Notes: generated by a model not told the origin, from the letters alone. A stretch of 64,000 nucleotides of DNA from Agarilytica sp045430305 (GCA_045430305.1 JAILXW010000001.1:806001-870000), one strand, 5' to 3'. Numbered from the stretch's first letter, positions 9,640 to 19,379 are shown. Translations and numbers: made by a program.

Positions 9640-10299
9640 CTACTCTAGACCTGCACGAGCGTTAAGCACATCGTCAATCAAACCGTAGTCTTTCGACTCC
9701 ATCGCGCTCATAAAGTTGTCACGTTCAGTATCTTTGGCGATCGTTTCAACATCTTGCCCGGAGTGCTCGGCCATGATGGCATTGAGATTTTCACGAATCT
9801 TCAAGATTTCTTGCGCATGAATATGAATATCTGAAGCCTGACCTTGTGCCCCACCAGACGGCTGATGAATCATCACGCGAGAATTTGGCAGACAAAAACG
9901 CTTTCCTTTAGCTCCGGCGGTAAGCAAGAACGCCCCCATACTGCATGCCTGACCGATACACATGGTGCTAACATCTGGCTTAATAAACTGCATGGTGTCG
10001 TAGATCGATAAGCCAGCCGTGACTGAGCCGCCCGGTGAATTAATGTAAAGGTGAATGTCTTTATCTGGGTTTTCCGCTTCAAGGAACAATAACTGAGCAA
10101 CCACCAAGTTTGCCATGTGGTCTTCTACTTGGCCAACCAAGAAAATGACACGCTCTTTTAATAAGCGCGAATAGATATCAAACGAACGCTCGCCGCGAGC
10201 GGTTTGCTCGATAACCATTGGTACGAGTGAATTATCCACTTGCGTTGCGCCCACCCCAGCAGGATTAAGGCCGCCAAAATTAGGGTCAATGAATGACAT
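9640..10299 (-). CDS. clpP: ATP-dependent Clp protease proteolytic subunit ClpP
   Basis: ClpP forms the tetradecameric serine-protease chamber used by ClpX. The 219-residue product carries the catalytic Ser in GQACSMGAFLL, the catalytic His in RVMIHQPSGG and the Asp region in ERDNFMSA. The start is the ATG at 10299, preceded by GGGGAG. An in-frame TTG four codons upstream is less likely. A short N-terminal stretch before the mature VPMVIEQT motif fits the usual self-cleaved propeptide. Confidence 0.96.
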   Translation of the reverse strand: MSFIDPNFGGLNPAGVGATQVDNSLVPMVIEQTARGERSFDIYSRLLKERVIFLVGQVEDHMANLVVAQLLFLEAENPDKDIHLYINSPGGSVTAGLSIYDTMQFIKPDVSTMCIGQACSMGAFLLTAGAKGKRFCLPNSRVMIHQPSGGAQGQASDIHIHAQEILKIRENLNAIMAEHSGQDVETIAKDTERDNFMSAMESKDYGLIDDVLNARAGLE

Positions 10300-10514
10300 A
10301 GTGCTCCCCAAGAATGTTAATTTTATTTTTAAAAGCCTAGCCTATGAATGGCCTTTTTGTGAGGCATTAAAGAAAAGATATTATCAGTTTAATATGGAAA
10401 TTGCTTTAAATTCAGCTGCCTAGCGGCGCTTCTTTATTTTTTGTCTAAATAACAAACAGGTGGCGCCGACGCTCCTGCGCATAGAATACCGCGGACCTAC
10501 AGACCCAAAACAAA

Positions 10515-10537
10515 AAACGCCGGCAATGCCGGCGTTT
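10515..10537 (-). terminator. Intrinsic terminator of tig
   Basis: A perfect 10-bp stem (AAACGCCGGC / GCCGGCGTTT) with a 3-nt loop is followed by a T-run on the minus strand. It lies 48 bp after the tig stop and separates tig from clpP. Confidence 0.88.
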
Positions 10538-10584
10538 GACGTATCAAAGTAAACCTATATTTCTTAAGGTAATGACTCCGCGAC

Positions 10585-11919
10585 TTAAGCTTCTTCTGGC
10601 GCAGCTTCTTTTTGCGGTAAAGGCGCTATAGCCTCGTCGTAAGCCACTTTTTCATCTTTAACACTGGCTTTACCTAGTACAAGCTCAACGACTTGCTCTT
10701 CTAGCGCTGCAGCTTCAACATTTTTCAACAACTGCTCATTGTTGTAATAATAGTTAATGACTTCTTCTGGATCTGCGTAGGTCGCCGCTGTTTCTTCGAT
10801 GAGTTTACGCACAGTATCTTTGTCTGCACTCAACTCTTCTTTAATCACAACTTCAGAAACCAACAAACCTAACGCACTGCGTTTTTTTGCTTGCTCACGG
10901 AACATGTCGTCTGGAAGCAAGGTTGTCATATCCAAGCCCTTAACTGCACCACCGTATTGCTGCATCGTTTGCTCACGCAACGCTTGAATTTCGTTTGCGA
11001 CTAATGCTGATGGCACTTCAAGCGAATTCTTTTCAATCAACGCATCAAGCACTTGCTGCTTCACTTTCGTTTTTACTGCTTTTTGTAATTCGCGATCCAT
11101 ATTCCCTTTTACGTCTTCGCGAAATTTTTCTTCACCACCTTCGCTTACACCGAATTTTTCGAAGAACGCATCATCCAAATCTGGAAGCTTTTGTTTTTGT
11201 GCAGAGTTAACGGTGACAGAAAAAGTAACCGCTGCGCCCTTTAGGTCGTCAACTTGGTATTCTTCAGGGAAAGTCACGTCAACATCTTTTGTTTCACCCG
11301 GCTTCATACCAACGATGCCATCTTCAAAACCTGGAATCATGGTGTTAGAGCCAAGTTCTAATTCGTGGTTATCTGCGGTGCCACCATCAAAGGTTTCACC
11401 GTCTTTTTTGCCTTCAAAATTAATATTTACCTTAAAACCTTCTTTCGCCATCGCTTTGGTGTCTACCCACTCAGCCTGGCCTTTGCGAAGGTTCTCGATC
11501 ATTTTGTCGATGTCTTTGTCAGCGATATCGGCATCGTGACGCACAACCTCAATACCCTCGTAGTTAATACTTTCGACTTCTGGGTACACTTCGAAGGTCG
11601 CAACGTATTCAAGATCTTGCCCCTCTTCCATCTTGGTAGGCTCGATGGCGGGCTGACCGGCAGGTTTGATATCTTCTTTTTGTACGGCTTCATAAAACGT
11701 ACGGTTGATAGTATCGCCCACCACTTCTTGGCGTACGCCTTTGCCGTACTGCTGCTTAACAACTTTAAACGGCACTTTGCCTTTACGGAAACCGTTGATA
11801 CGAACTGACTTAGCAGCATCTTGTAAGCGTTTTTGAACTTCTTTATCGACTACTTCAGCGGGAACACCCACAGTGAGTTTACGTTCTAAACCTGAAGTTG
11901 TTTCGATTGAAACCTGCAT
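10585..11919 (-). CDS. tig: Trigger factor, ribosome-bound chaperone and PPIase
   Basis: Trigger factor binds ribosomal protein L23 at the exit tunnel and holds nascent chains. The 444-residue protein has the N-terminal ribosome-binding domain with the signature GFRKGKVP (residues about 43-50), an FKBP-type PPIase domain (about 160-245, with GFEDGIVGMKPGE) and a long helical C-terminal chaperone domain. The ATG at 11919 has a GAGGAA ribosome binding site. It heads the conserved tig-clpP-clpX-lon-hupB-ppiD series. Confidence 0.96.
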   Translation of the reverse strand: MQVSIETTSGLERKLTVGVPAEVVDKEVQKRLQDAAKSVRINGFRKGKVPFKVVKQQYGKGVRQEVVGDTINRTFYEAVQKEDIKPAGQPAIEPTKMEEGQDLEYVATFEVYPEVESINYEGIEVVRHDADIADKDIDKMIENLRKGQAEWVDTKAMAKEGFKVNINFEGKKDGETFDGGTADNHELELGSNTMIPGFEDGIVGMKPGETKDVDVTFPEEYQVDDLKGAAVTFSVTVNSAQKQKLPDLDDAFFEKFGVSEGGEEKFREDVKGNMDRELQKAVKTKVKQQVLDALIEKNSLEVPSALVANEIQALREQTMQQYGGAVKGLDMTTLLPDDMFREQAKKRSALGLLVSEVVIKEELSADKDTVRKLIEETAATYADPEEVINYYYNNEQLLKNVEAAALEEQVVELVLGKASVKDEKVAYDEAIAPLPQKEAAPEEA

Positions 11920-12104
11920 GGTGCTTCCTCGTGAAACTATAGAAAGAGGTACTTAGTAATAGGTACTAAATTAAAGGGTATTAATTATGATGCCCAAAAG
12001 AAATCACTGAAGGCTCACCCACGCCGAACTCGGATGGTTCTATGTGATCTTTTGAAGGTGTTTCTACTTACGTGTGTTTTCTTAATGTAAATAGAAGAAA
12101 GACA

Positions 12105-12189
12105 TGGTGCGGTCGGAGAGACTTGAACTCTCACGCCTCGCGGCACTAGAACCTAAATCTAGCGCGTCTACCAATTCCGCCACGACCGC
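12105..12189 (-). tRNA. tRNA-Leu (anticodon UAG)
   Basis: The cloverleaf folds on the minus strand: acceptor GCGGTCG pairs with CGACCGC, then an A discriminator and an encoded CCA. The anticodon loop TTTAGGT gives anticodon TAG. A long variable arm is present, as expected for Leu. The length is 85 nt including CCA. Confidence 0.95.
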
Positions 12190-12559
12190 GCACTATCCAC
12201 TGCTTTAAACAACTAGCTGTTAAATAACCTTCCTTTAAACAACTATGCATATGGAACTAAAAATGTCTTTCAAACAAAGCGCCTAAGCTATTGATTTCAA
12301 ACAAAAATTAGAAAAATTCCTGTCTGTCACTCTGCGAAGGGACGCAATTGTGCCATAAGGGAGAAAACGGTTCAAATAATATTTTCAAGCTTGTGCCATG
12401 ACGAATAAAAGACTTGGTTTTAGCCTCGGCTGAACATTTAGTTTTCGCGCTCGTGAATCGAGTATTCTCGCGAAGAGTTCCATTTATTGGGGGCTGCTGC
12501 CCCCATTGACTCCACAAGAGAAAGCTCTAATATGCCCCGCCACTAGAGTGAAATAAAAA
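12190..12559. other. Intergenic region between tRNA-Leu and the export operon
   Basis: These 370 bp presumably contain the minus-strand tRNA-Leu promoter and the plus-strand promoter of the export operon. The only clear structure is an 18-bp GC-rich hairpin (TGGGGGC-TGCT-GCCCCCA, 12488-12505) about 55 bp before the first ATG, with no T-run after it. No JUMPStart/ops element was recognised. Confidence 0.5.
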
Positions 12560-14032
12560 ATGCTTGGGGAAGCTTTGAATAATAGGCTCATTTACGCTTT
12601 GCGGAACAGGACTGGCTCCCGCATCAAAGCGATCCACTTTTCTTTATTGGCGATCCTTTTCTGGGGTATCGCACCGCTATCTTTCGCCACACCTTGGGTA
12701 GAGGTCGGCGATGAACGTACTCGCCACCACTTACTGTTTCTTCGGGATTCTGGCGCGATAAATATGCCGCTCACCTCTTGGCCCGTGAACTGGGTGGATA
12801 TCAGCCGCGAAATGACGCAGATGCGTTTGGATGAATTAAGTGCGGCGCAATTGTGGTCCTACCGATATTTGCGTCACGAACTAAGTCGAGCAACAAGAGG
12901 CGTCAAAACCACAAAACGATTTCACGGAAGCAGCAACGCAACTCCATTTATTCATTTTGCATCTGACACTCGTGAAAAAGCCTCTGCCGTAACAGAAACA
13001 ACGTTTATGTACGAACGCTTCGCCGTCAATATAGAAGCGCAAGTCGTTCACAATCCTTTTGATGGTGACCAATATTCCCTTGATGGTTCTTTCGCCGCAG
13101 CCACGCTTGGTAATTGGGTGTTTGGAATTGGAAATATAGAACGTTGGTGGGGGCCTGGCGCCCACTCCAGCCTCATACTTAGCAACAACGCCCGGCCGAC
13201 AACCAGTATTTTTGCAAAACGCTTGGAGTCTTTAGGTGCCGATTCGCAATATTTATCTATTTTCGGGCCGTGGACGATTGAATTGTTTGCCAGCGAGCTT
13301 GAGGAAGCTGAATTTGGCGTTAATTCCAACCTCTTTGGCGGTAGGTTCGCCATTAACCCAACACAGTTTTTAGAATTAGGCGTCAACACAACGGCCATTG
13401 AAAGCGATCAAGAAAGGCAAGACCTAAACGCAGAAGCACAAGATAAAGAAAGAATGGAACTCATCGGGTATGATGCGCGCCTGGGGTTTAATATACAGCA
13501 CTACACTTTTGCAATTTACGGTCAGCTGCTCGAGCAAAAAGGCTCGAATTCCGACGTAGATCCGGCGTTAGTGTTTGGCTCAGAAGTTACTTTTTTACTC
13601 CAAGATATTCATAGCCGTCTTACTTTCGAAACGTCTAATACGGAAGCAAGTGAAGCGACGAACAGCAGCTTGCTTGTGAGCCAATACGATCACTCCCATG
13701 TTGAAAATGGCTATCGATATAAAGGCCGAAATTTAGCGGAATCTGCCGGTGGAAACGCCACTAAAAACACGCTCTCTGGTGAGCATTTTTTTACCAATGG
13801 TCACCAACTAAGTTGGCGATATAGCGACATCCGTATTAATGAATCTGGCGGTGCGCTCAACATGCATGGCAGCAGCGCGATAAAACAACAATTAGGGGAG
13901 CTAAAATACGCCTTCCCTTTTAATGAGATGACCAAGATAGAGATTGGAACGTTTCAATTAAGTGAAACATTGGAACTACAAGACAGAACCATCGATAGCG
14001 GTTCCAACCTAAGCATTACAATACGCTTTTAA
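12560..14032 (+). CDS. Wzi-like capsule assembly outer-membrane protein
   Basis: Wzi-family beta-barrels bind capsular or exopolysaccharide at the outer membrane. The 490-residue product has a signal peptide (hydrophobic core about residues 27-41, cleavage near SFA-TPW). The conserved Wzi N-terminal part follows (VEVGDERTRHHLLFLRDSGAINMPLTSWPVNW), then WVFGIGNIERWWGPGAHSSLILSNNARP, and many alternating barrel strands ending in LSITIRF with a terminal Phe. It opens a plus-strand run with the SLBB exporter 44 bp downstream. The start ATG is preceded by an AGAGTGA-like site. Confidence 0.85.
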   Translation: MLGEALNNRLIYALRNRTGSRIKAIHFSLLAILFWGIAPLSFATPWVEVGDERTRHHLLFLRDSGAINMPLTSWPVNWVDISREMTQMRLDELSAAQLWSYRYLRHELSRATRGVKTTKRFHGSSNATPFIHFASDTREKASAVTETTFMYERFAVNIEAQVVHNPFDGDQYSLDGSFAAATLGNWVFGIGNIERWWGPGAHSSLILSNNARPTTSIFAKRLESLGADSQYLSIFGPWTIELFASELEEAEFGVNSNLFGGRFAINPTQFLELGVNTTAIESDQERQDLNAEAQDKERMELIGYDARLGFNIQHYTFAIYGQLLEQKGSNSDVDPALVFGSEVTFLLQDIHSRLTFETSNTEASEATNSSLLVSQYDHSHVENGYRYKGRNLAESAGGNATKNTLSGEHFFTNGHQLSWRYSDIRINESGGALNMHGSSAIKQQLGELKYAFPFNEMTKIEIGTFQLSETLELQDRTIDSGSNLSITIRF

Positions 14033-14076
14033 TTCGCGATTATTACTAACTTTCGAAGATCTAAAACAGAAATAAT

Positions 14077-16599
14077 ATGCATAGCCAAAACACACTTTTA
14101 CGATTCAAGTTTCGCAAATTCACATACGTTTTTGCAGGCCTTCTCGCGCTAACGCTGACCAATAACATCAATGCGCAACAACCCACCCAACAACAAATTG
14201 AGCAATTCAAGCGAATGTCGCCCGGTGAGCAACAAGCGTTGGCTCGGTCTTTCGGAATTGATATTTCCAGCATAGCGGGGGGCGGAGGCTCTTCTGCACA
14301 AACGGTTACAAGTGAAGCTATTTCATCCAAACGCAACCCCGGTAGCGGCTCTACCAATAAATTCGGCAACAGTGACGAACTAGAAAAAATTGGCTCCGAA
14401 GGCACTGACAAATTATCATTGCACGAAGATGAAGCGCCTGAAGCAACACAAGAAAAATTAAAGCTTTTCGGTTACGACATTTTTCAATACGGGCCCGATG
14501 CTTTTGCCCCCGCTGGCGACATCCCCATTCCAGCAAACTATGTGCTTGGCCCCGGCGACAGTTTGGTCATCCAACTTTACGGAAAAGACAATGCCACGCA
14601 CGCACTAACACTCGACCGTGAAGGTAATGTTCAGTTTCCTGGTATTGGCCCCGTTTCACTTGCAGGCCTTTCATATCAAGACATGCAACATAAGATTTCC
14701 GAAATAGTCAGCCAACAAATGATCGGCGTAAAAAGTTCCGTGACCATGGGCGCCCTTCGTACAATTCGAATTTTTGTCTTGGGCGAAGCGCAAGTGCCTG
14801 GCTCTTATGTGATTGGCTCACTTTCTACCATGACCAATGCGATTTTTACCAGCGGCGGCATTACTAAAATTGGCTCTTTAAGAAATGTGCAACTTAAACG
14901 CAATGGCGAAGTTGTGACACGGCTCGACTTATACGATTTATTACTCAATGGCGATACCAGTAAAGATTCTCGCCTACTTCCAGGTGATGTGATTTTCATT
15001 CCCCCGATTGGTAAAACGGTTGGTGTTTCTGGCCAAGTGAAACGCCCCGCCATTTACGAATTAAAAAATGAAAAAAGCGTTGAGGATGCCATTGAGCTTG
15101 CAGGCGGCCTATTGCCAACCGCGTATGTTCCCGCATCTCGTATTGAACGAATCACTGGCGCAGGCGAGAAAACACTGGTTAATTTGGACGTAAGCACCGT
15201 GCGCGGCCGGAGCTTCAAGATTCAAGATGCTGATGTTATCCAAATATTTTCCACACTCGACACCATGCGCGACATTGTCAAACTCGACGGCCACGTAAAA
15301 CGCCCTGGAGGTTTCGCCTGGCGTGAGAATATGCGATTCACAGACATCGTTCCCAACGCCGATGACCTACTCCCCAACCCAGACATTGTTGTTGGCCTGA
15401 TTCAACGTGAAGAAAAAGTCACTCGCAAAATTCAGGTACGTATATTTTCACCTCGGCTAGCGTTTGCCGACCCCGCAGGCAGTGAAGACCCAAAATTAAT
15501 GCCGCGTGACACGGTTACGATGTTTGAATACACCAGTGATCGTGCCGCGATATTACAGAGCCTGATTAACAAATTAAAAATTCAATCAAGCTTTGATCAA
15601 AGAACACAAGTCGTAAGAGTATTTGGCAGTGTACGCTTCCCAGGGGAATACCCATTATCTTCCACTGGCATGAAGGTTAAAGATTTAATTAACCTTGCCG
15701 GCGGCCTTACCGAAAGCGCGCTCGGCTCCGGTGCAGAAATTACGCGTTACGATTTGAGTGATGACCGGCAGCGCATCGATTTAAGAATTGACCTCGATTT
15801 AGCCATTGAAAACCCAATACTCAAACCCGGCGATACATTACGCGTTAAACAAATTCCCCAATGGACAATTCGTGAATCTGTCGAGATAACTGGGGAAGTC
15901 AACTACCCTGGTGTTTACGATATTATTCCCGGCGAATCCTTATTAGACGTGATCGAACGCGCAGGAGGCCTCACCCCACACGGGTACCCAGAAGGCGCCA
16001 TTTTTTCGCGCGAAGAGTTGAGAATATTAGAGCTGGACCGATTGGAAAACTTGAAGGTTCAGATTGAGGCCGATATAGCAGCCGCGAATATCGAACAATC
16101 ACAAACCTCTTCAGGTATTGACCAAGCAGAAACCAGCCAAATTCTAGAAAACATTGATAAAACTCAGGCACTAGGCCGTATGGTCATCGACTTACCCGCA
16201 ATTATAAGAAAGCCTAGAACTTATGACTTTGAGCTCACAGACGGTGACCGTTTGGAGATCCCTCGCTTCAAACCTTCTGTCACGGTTGTGGGGGAAATTC
16301 AGCACCCCACTTCGCACTTCTTTAACGACAAACTCAATGTAAGTGACTACATTGACATGTCGGGCGGCACAAAACAAAACGCAGATAAAAAACGCATCTA
16401 CGTGGTTAAAGCGAATGGTCGCGTATATTCACCCTCTTCCTCTTCGTGGTTTAGAGCGCGCTCAAAATCATTAGAACCCGGTGACACCATTATTATACCG
16501 ATTGACACCGATAGAGTAGATTCACTCACCATGTGGAGCAGCGTCACACAGATTATGTATCAAGCGGCATTGGGCGTTGCTGCGATAAGCAGCCTGTAA
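14077..16599 (+). CDS. Multi-SLBB polysaccharide export protein (Wza/OtnA-type)
   Basis: This is the likely outer-membrane export channel or periplasmic collar for the polysaccharide made by the downstream locus. The 840-residue protein has a signal peptide (cleavage near NINA-QQP, no lipobox Cys) and a Gln/Ser-rich linker. A Poly_export domain (about residues 145-225, with NYVLGPGDSLVIQLYG) follows, then about five or six SLBB-type repeats marked by G-V-RPG-Y and AGGL motifs (such as VSGQVKRPAIYEL, VFGSVRFPGEYPL, ITGEVNYPGVYDI, VVGEIQHPTSHFF). It is about twice as long as E. coli Wza and lacks the lipidated Cys, resembling the larger SLBB exporters. The next gene starts within a few bases of its stop. 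Confidence 0.88.
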   Translation: MHSQNTLLRFKFRKFTYVFAGLLALTLTNNINAQQPTQQQIEQFKRMSPGEQQALARSFGIDISSIAGGGGSSAQTVTSEAISSKRNPGSGSTNKFGNSDELEKIGSEGTDKLSLHEDEAPEATQEKLKLFGYDIFQYGPDAFAPAGDIPIPANYVLGPGDSLVIQLYGKDNATHALTLDREGNVQFPGIGPVSLAGLSYQDMQHKISEIVSQQMIGVKSSVTMGALRTIRIFVLGEAQVPGSYVIGSLSTMTNAIFTSGGITKIGSLRNVQLKRNGEVVTRLDLYDLLLNGDTSKDSRLLPGDVIFIPPIGKTVGVSGQVKRPAIYELKNEKSVEDAIELAGGLLPTAYVPASRIERITGAGEKTLVNLDVSTVRGRSFKIQDADVIQIFSTLDTMRDIVKLDGHVKRPGGFAWRENMRFTDIVPNADDLLPNPDIVVGLIQREEKVTRKIQVRIFSPRLAFADPAGSEDPKLMPRDTVTMFEYTSDRAAILQSLINKLKIQSSFDQRTQVVRVFGSVRFPGEYPLSSTGMKVKDLINLAGGLTESALGSGAEITRYDLSDDRQRIDLRIDLDLAIENPILKPGDTLRVKQIPQWTIRESVEITGEVNYPGVYDIIPGESLLDVIERAGGLTPHGYPEGAIFSREELRILELDRLENLKVQIEADIAAANIEQSQTSSGIDQAETSQILENIDKTQALGRMVIDLPAIIRKPRTYDFELTDGDRLEIPRFKPSVTVVGEIQHPTSHFFNDKLNVSDYIDMSGGTKQNADKKRIYVVKANGRVYSPSSSSWFRARSKSLEPGDTIIIPIDTDRVDSLTMWSSVTQIMYQAALGVAAISSL

Positions 16600-16613
16600 T
16601 GGTGACTTCCGCC

Positions 16614-18068
16614 ATGAGAAAAGGAGTTTTCATATTTAAGCGTATGGCTTTTCTGCTGGCCCTGCTTGGGCTAACAAAAAACGTAATGGCTATAAGCTTA
16701 TATCTACCACTACACCAATCCCCAGAAATCGAGATAAAGATAGAGCGCGCATTAATATTGGCAAATATTGCAATTGTTAAGCGCCCAATTTCAGTCGCAT
16801 TACTCGAAACGGCTATTGAAAAAATTGAATCGAACGAACCTGCGCTCTCACGGGAACTAACACGCTACCTAGAGCGGTACAACAATACATCAGGCTTTCA
16901 TCACGCCGAGTTAAAACTTTCCAATGAACGAGAAGGGTCGACACCACTGGCGAACAACCGGGGCTATACATCATCCAGCGACTACACGGCTTCTCTTTCT
17001 GGTCACCTCTACCAAAATAACTGGCTAGCACTAAACCTTGGTGTTATTAGCGGACAACGGGAACCTAACAGCAACGAAGAATCGCCTCAAGAAACTTTTC
17101 CAGACGGCACTTATTTGTCTTTCGGCTGGGATGCCATGCAACTCGATTTTGGATACCGGCCCCATTGGCTTGGCCCATTTCAAGAAAGCGACATGCTATT
17201 TTCCACCAATACGACCAGCCTGCCGGGCATCACTATTTCTAACACCACACCCGCTAACTTTTTGGGGTTCCAGTACGAAATGTTTTTTTTGGAAATATCA
17301 GAAAGTAACGTCATTCGTAGTCAAGACCGTAGCGAGCGACTACAAGGCAAACCAAAACTATTTGGCCTTCATTTGGGCTTCCACCCCTTACCAGGGTTTG
17401 CTATTGGGTTTAATCGACTTGCTCAATACGGCGGCGCCGACCGAGAAGACGGCTTGGGCGATATCGCTCAAGCGCTTTACAACCCCCGCCGCAACGACAA
17501 TTCTGGTGGCGAAGAGGAAAATGACTTTGGTAATCAGCTCTCCTCCATAACTACTCGCTTTACCTTTTCTGGTGAACGACCCATTTCTATATATATGGAA
17601 TACGCTGGCGAAGACACATCGTTTTCATCAAAATACGCCTTTAGTAATTCGGCTCTAATGTTCGGGTTTCACGCCCCTCAAATCGCAGATTCACTAGATT
17701 TCACGTACGAATTCGCTGAGTGGCAAAATGCCTGGTACACAAATGGCAATTATGGTGACGGGCTTACACACTACAACAGCGTACTTGGGCATTGGGGCGG
17801 AGATAGAAGAGCGATAAACGATTCGGTTGGCGCCACAGCGGAAACCATAAAACTGGTGTGGGACTTGAACCGAAATAGTTTACTTACCACTAAAATTCAA
17901 TCTTTAAAAAATAAGAGCTACTCCACCCACCAGTACGAAACTAATCAGGAGCTTGCGTTAAGCTATTCAACACAAATTCAAAAGTGTTGGCTTAATATTG
18001 AGCTGGTTAAAGGCGAAGATGTTTTTGGAGAGAGCTATCAATTACTTTCTGGTGGTATTCAATGGTGA
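16614..18068 (+). CDS. Second Wzi-like outer-membrane protein
   Basis: The 484-residue protein has a signal peptide (cleavage near NVMA-ISL) and a barrel-rich body with the Wzi-like stretch LDFGYRPHWLGPFQESDMLFSTN, which parallels the WWGPG...LSNN segment of the first Wzi-like protein. It ends in ...GGIQW, with a C-terminal aromatic residue typical of barrels. I chose the ATG at 16614, preceded by GGTGA. A possible start at 16599 overlaps the upstream TAA (TAATG) and also lacks a ribosome binding site. Either way it is translationally close to the exporter. The next gene overlaps its end by 7 nt. Confidence 0.78.
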   Translation: MRKGVFIFKRMAFLLALLGLTKNVMAISLYLPLHQSPEIEIKIERALILANIAIVKRPISVALLETAIEKIESNEPALSRELTRYLERYNNTSGFHHAELKLSNEREGSTPLANNRGYTSSSDYTASLSGHLYQNNWLALNLGVISGQREPNSNEESPQETFPDGTYLSFGWDAMQLDFGYRPHWLGPFQESDMLFSTNTTSLPGITISNTTPANFLGFQYEMFFLEISESNVIRSQDRSERLQGKPKLFGLHLGFHPLPGFAIGFNRLAQYGGADREDGLGDIAQALYNPRRNDNSGGEEENDFGNQLSSITTRFTFSGERPISIYMEYAGEDTSFSSKYAFSNSALMFGFHAPQIADSLDFTYEFAEWQNAWYTNGNYGDGLTHYNSVLGHWGGDRRAINDSVGATAETIKLVWDLNRNSLLTTKIQSLKNKSYSTHQYETNQELALSYSTQIQKCWLNIELVKGEDVFGESYQLLSGGIQW

Positions 18069-18616
18069 TAAAAAGATACCTTAAAAAACTAATTTTTTGC
18101 TGCGCTTTTTTTTCTATACCGGCTCTCGCTTACGAAACCCAGCTTTCTTTAGGCTGGCAAACCTTTTCTGCCAAGCAACTCACAGGTGATTCCTCCATTG
18201 ATAGCCAGAAAGAAAACGGCAGCAGTGCCCTGATCGGTTTCACCATACACAACCGAAACGGTAACAATGAACGGCATCATTTAGGGGCCGGAATCGAAAT
18301 TTCTGAGGTGCTTGACACAACCCTCACGGGGTTTCGCGCTATCGACTATCGGTATCACCTCAATCAAAGCCTCTCTTACGGGCTTTTCTTAGGCGCCGCT
18401 AGCTTAGATTCAGGCCTGCCCCAGAACGGCTACTTCGCTGGCATTAGTGGGCATTGGCAAATATCTAACGGCCCATTTGGCCTTGGTTTTGAATTTCGTA
18501 GAGCGGAAGGCTTAGGAAGAGATCGCCTGTTAGACGATGACCCTGAAGGCGAAAAGCCCGATATATTTATTGATGTTGATAGCGTCCTATTCAGCCTATA
18601 TTGGAATATTAAATAA
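18062..18616 (+). CDS. Small outer-membrane beta-barrel protein of the export operon
   Basis: The 184-residue product has a signal peptide (cleavage near PALA-YET). Its amphipathic strands are typical of an eight-stranded barrel (ETQLSLGWQTF, HHLGAGIEIS, LSYGLFLGAAS, PFGLGFEFRRA, LFSLYWNIK). I recognise no named family. It overlaps the stop of the Wzi-like gene by 7 nt, so it belongs to the same operon. A role in envelope or polysaccharide secretion is inferred from position only. Confidence 0.7.
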   Translation: MVIKRYLKKLIFCCAFFSIPALAYETQLSLGWQTFSAKQLTGDSSIDSQKENGSSALIGFTIHNRNGNNERHHLGAGIEISEVLDTTLTGFRAIDYRYHLNQSLSYGLFLGAASLDSGLPQNGYFAGISGHWQISNGPFGLGFEFRRAEGLGRDRLLDDDPEGEKPDIFIDVDSVLFSLYWNIK

Positions 18617-18652
18617 TAAAGAACTCACAAATCATATAATCCAAACTTTTAC

Positions 18653-18680
18653 TTGCCCATTGATTATGAGCCATATAAAA
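18653..18680 (+). promoter_or_regulatory. Candidate promoter of the tRNA-Val/tRNA-Asn unit
   Basis: TTGCCC (18653-18658) and TATAAA (18674-18679) with a short 15-nt spacer are followed by a GC-rich discriminator (GCGCC), as is usual at stringently controlled stable-RNA promoters. This is about 25 bp upstream of tRNA-Val. Confidence 0.4.
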
Positions 18681-18704
18681 TGCGCCTCCTTTACAGAACA
18701 CCTC

Positions 18705-18781
<77 letters not shown>

Positions 18782-18792
18782 AGTAAGACCAT

Positions 18793-18868
18793 TCCGCCAT
18801 AGCTCAGTTGGTAGAGCAAATGACTGTTAATCATTGGGTCGCTGGTTCGAGCCCAGCTGGCGGAGCCA
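18793..18868 (+). tRNA. tRNA-Asn (anticodon GTT), copy 1
   Basis: Acceptor TCCGCCA pairs with TGGCGGA and GCCA follows. The anticodon loop CTGTTAA gives GTT. The length is 76 nt. It lies 11 nt after tRNA-Val and before a terminator, so the two are one transcript. Confidence 0.95.
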
Positions 18869-18877
18869 TTTCAAGAG

Positions 18878-18909
18878 AAGGCCATTCGGAAACGGATGGC
18901 CTTTTTCTT
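18878..18909 (+). terminator. Intrinsic terminator of the tRNA-Val/tRNA-Asn unit
   Basis: An 8-bp stem (AAGGCCAT / ATGGCCTT) with a 10-nt loop is followed by a T-rich tail. It lies 10 nt after the tRNA-Asn CCA. Confidence 0.85.
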
Positions 18910-19081
18910 TACCTGTGATCAAATTATTAGCCCCTTAACTGCTACCCCCAACATTAACAAAGCAAGCTGGGTCCAGCTCGACTACATTTGAACAAAGAAG
19001 CACCTCTCCTCAGAATTCATACCATACTTTTAAAATTCACAATTCCCCTTACAAAACAACAACTTAAAGCATCCCGAAAAC

Positions 19082-19110
19082 TTGACTAGCCAAGATCGCC
19101 CATATAACAT
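19082..19110 (+). promoter_or_regulatory. Candidate promoter of tRNA-Asn copy 2
   Basis: TTGACT (19082-19087) is followed after 15-17 nt by TATAAC or TAACAT (19103-19110). This is about 35 nt upstream of the second tRNA-Asn, which is isolated from the first by a terminator and so needs its own promoter. Confidence 0.45.
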
Positions 19111-19143
19111 AATACTCCTTAGGGCAAAGCCTTATCGCTCCGT

Positions 19144-19219
19144 TCCGCCATAGCTCAGTTGGTAGAGCAAATGACTGTTAATCATTGGGTCGCTGGTTCG
19201 AGCCCAGCTGGCGGAGCCA
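19144..19219 (+). tRNA. tRNA-Asn (anticodon GTT), copy 2
   Basis: This copy is identical over all 76 nt to the tRNA-Asn at 18793-18868, with unrelated flanks apart from one shared T just upstream. It is intact, with encoded CCA. The AT-rich polysaccharide locus begins about 160 bp downstream, so this tRNA end is a candidate integration point. Confidence 0.95.
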
Positions 19220-19379
19220 AATCAAATATAATAAACTTGCTTTGCTTGGAAGAATTATGCTGAATTTAAGTCGCTTCCATTAATTAAAAATCTTTCGAGA
19301 TATTCAAATATAGCTAGGCCGTCTAATTTCTTTGAGTACTTAATCTACCCTAGATTTGTAATAAAGTGCGGGGGCTAAA

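Noticed and set aside
12308..12517. 69-codon minus-strand frame upstream of the export operon
   Set aside because: No protein-like character, and it crosses the GC-rich hairpin in the likely promoter region.
16533..16613. Extended N-terminus of the second Wzi-like protein into the exporter gene
   Set aside because: The extra residues overlap the exporter coding end and would bury the signal peptide; the ATG at 16614 with GGTGA gives a proper signal sequence.
19144..19219. Second tRNA-Asn as a pseudogene or att remnant only
   Set aside because: It is full length, identical to copy 1, has encoded CCA and a plausible own promoter.
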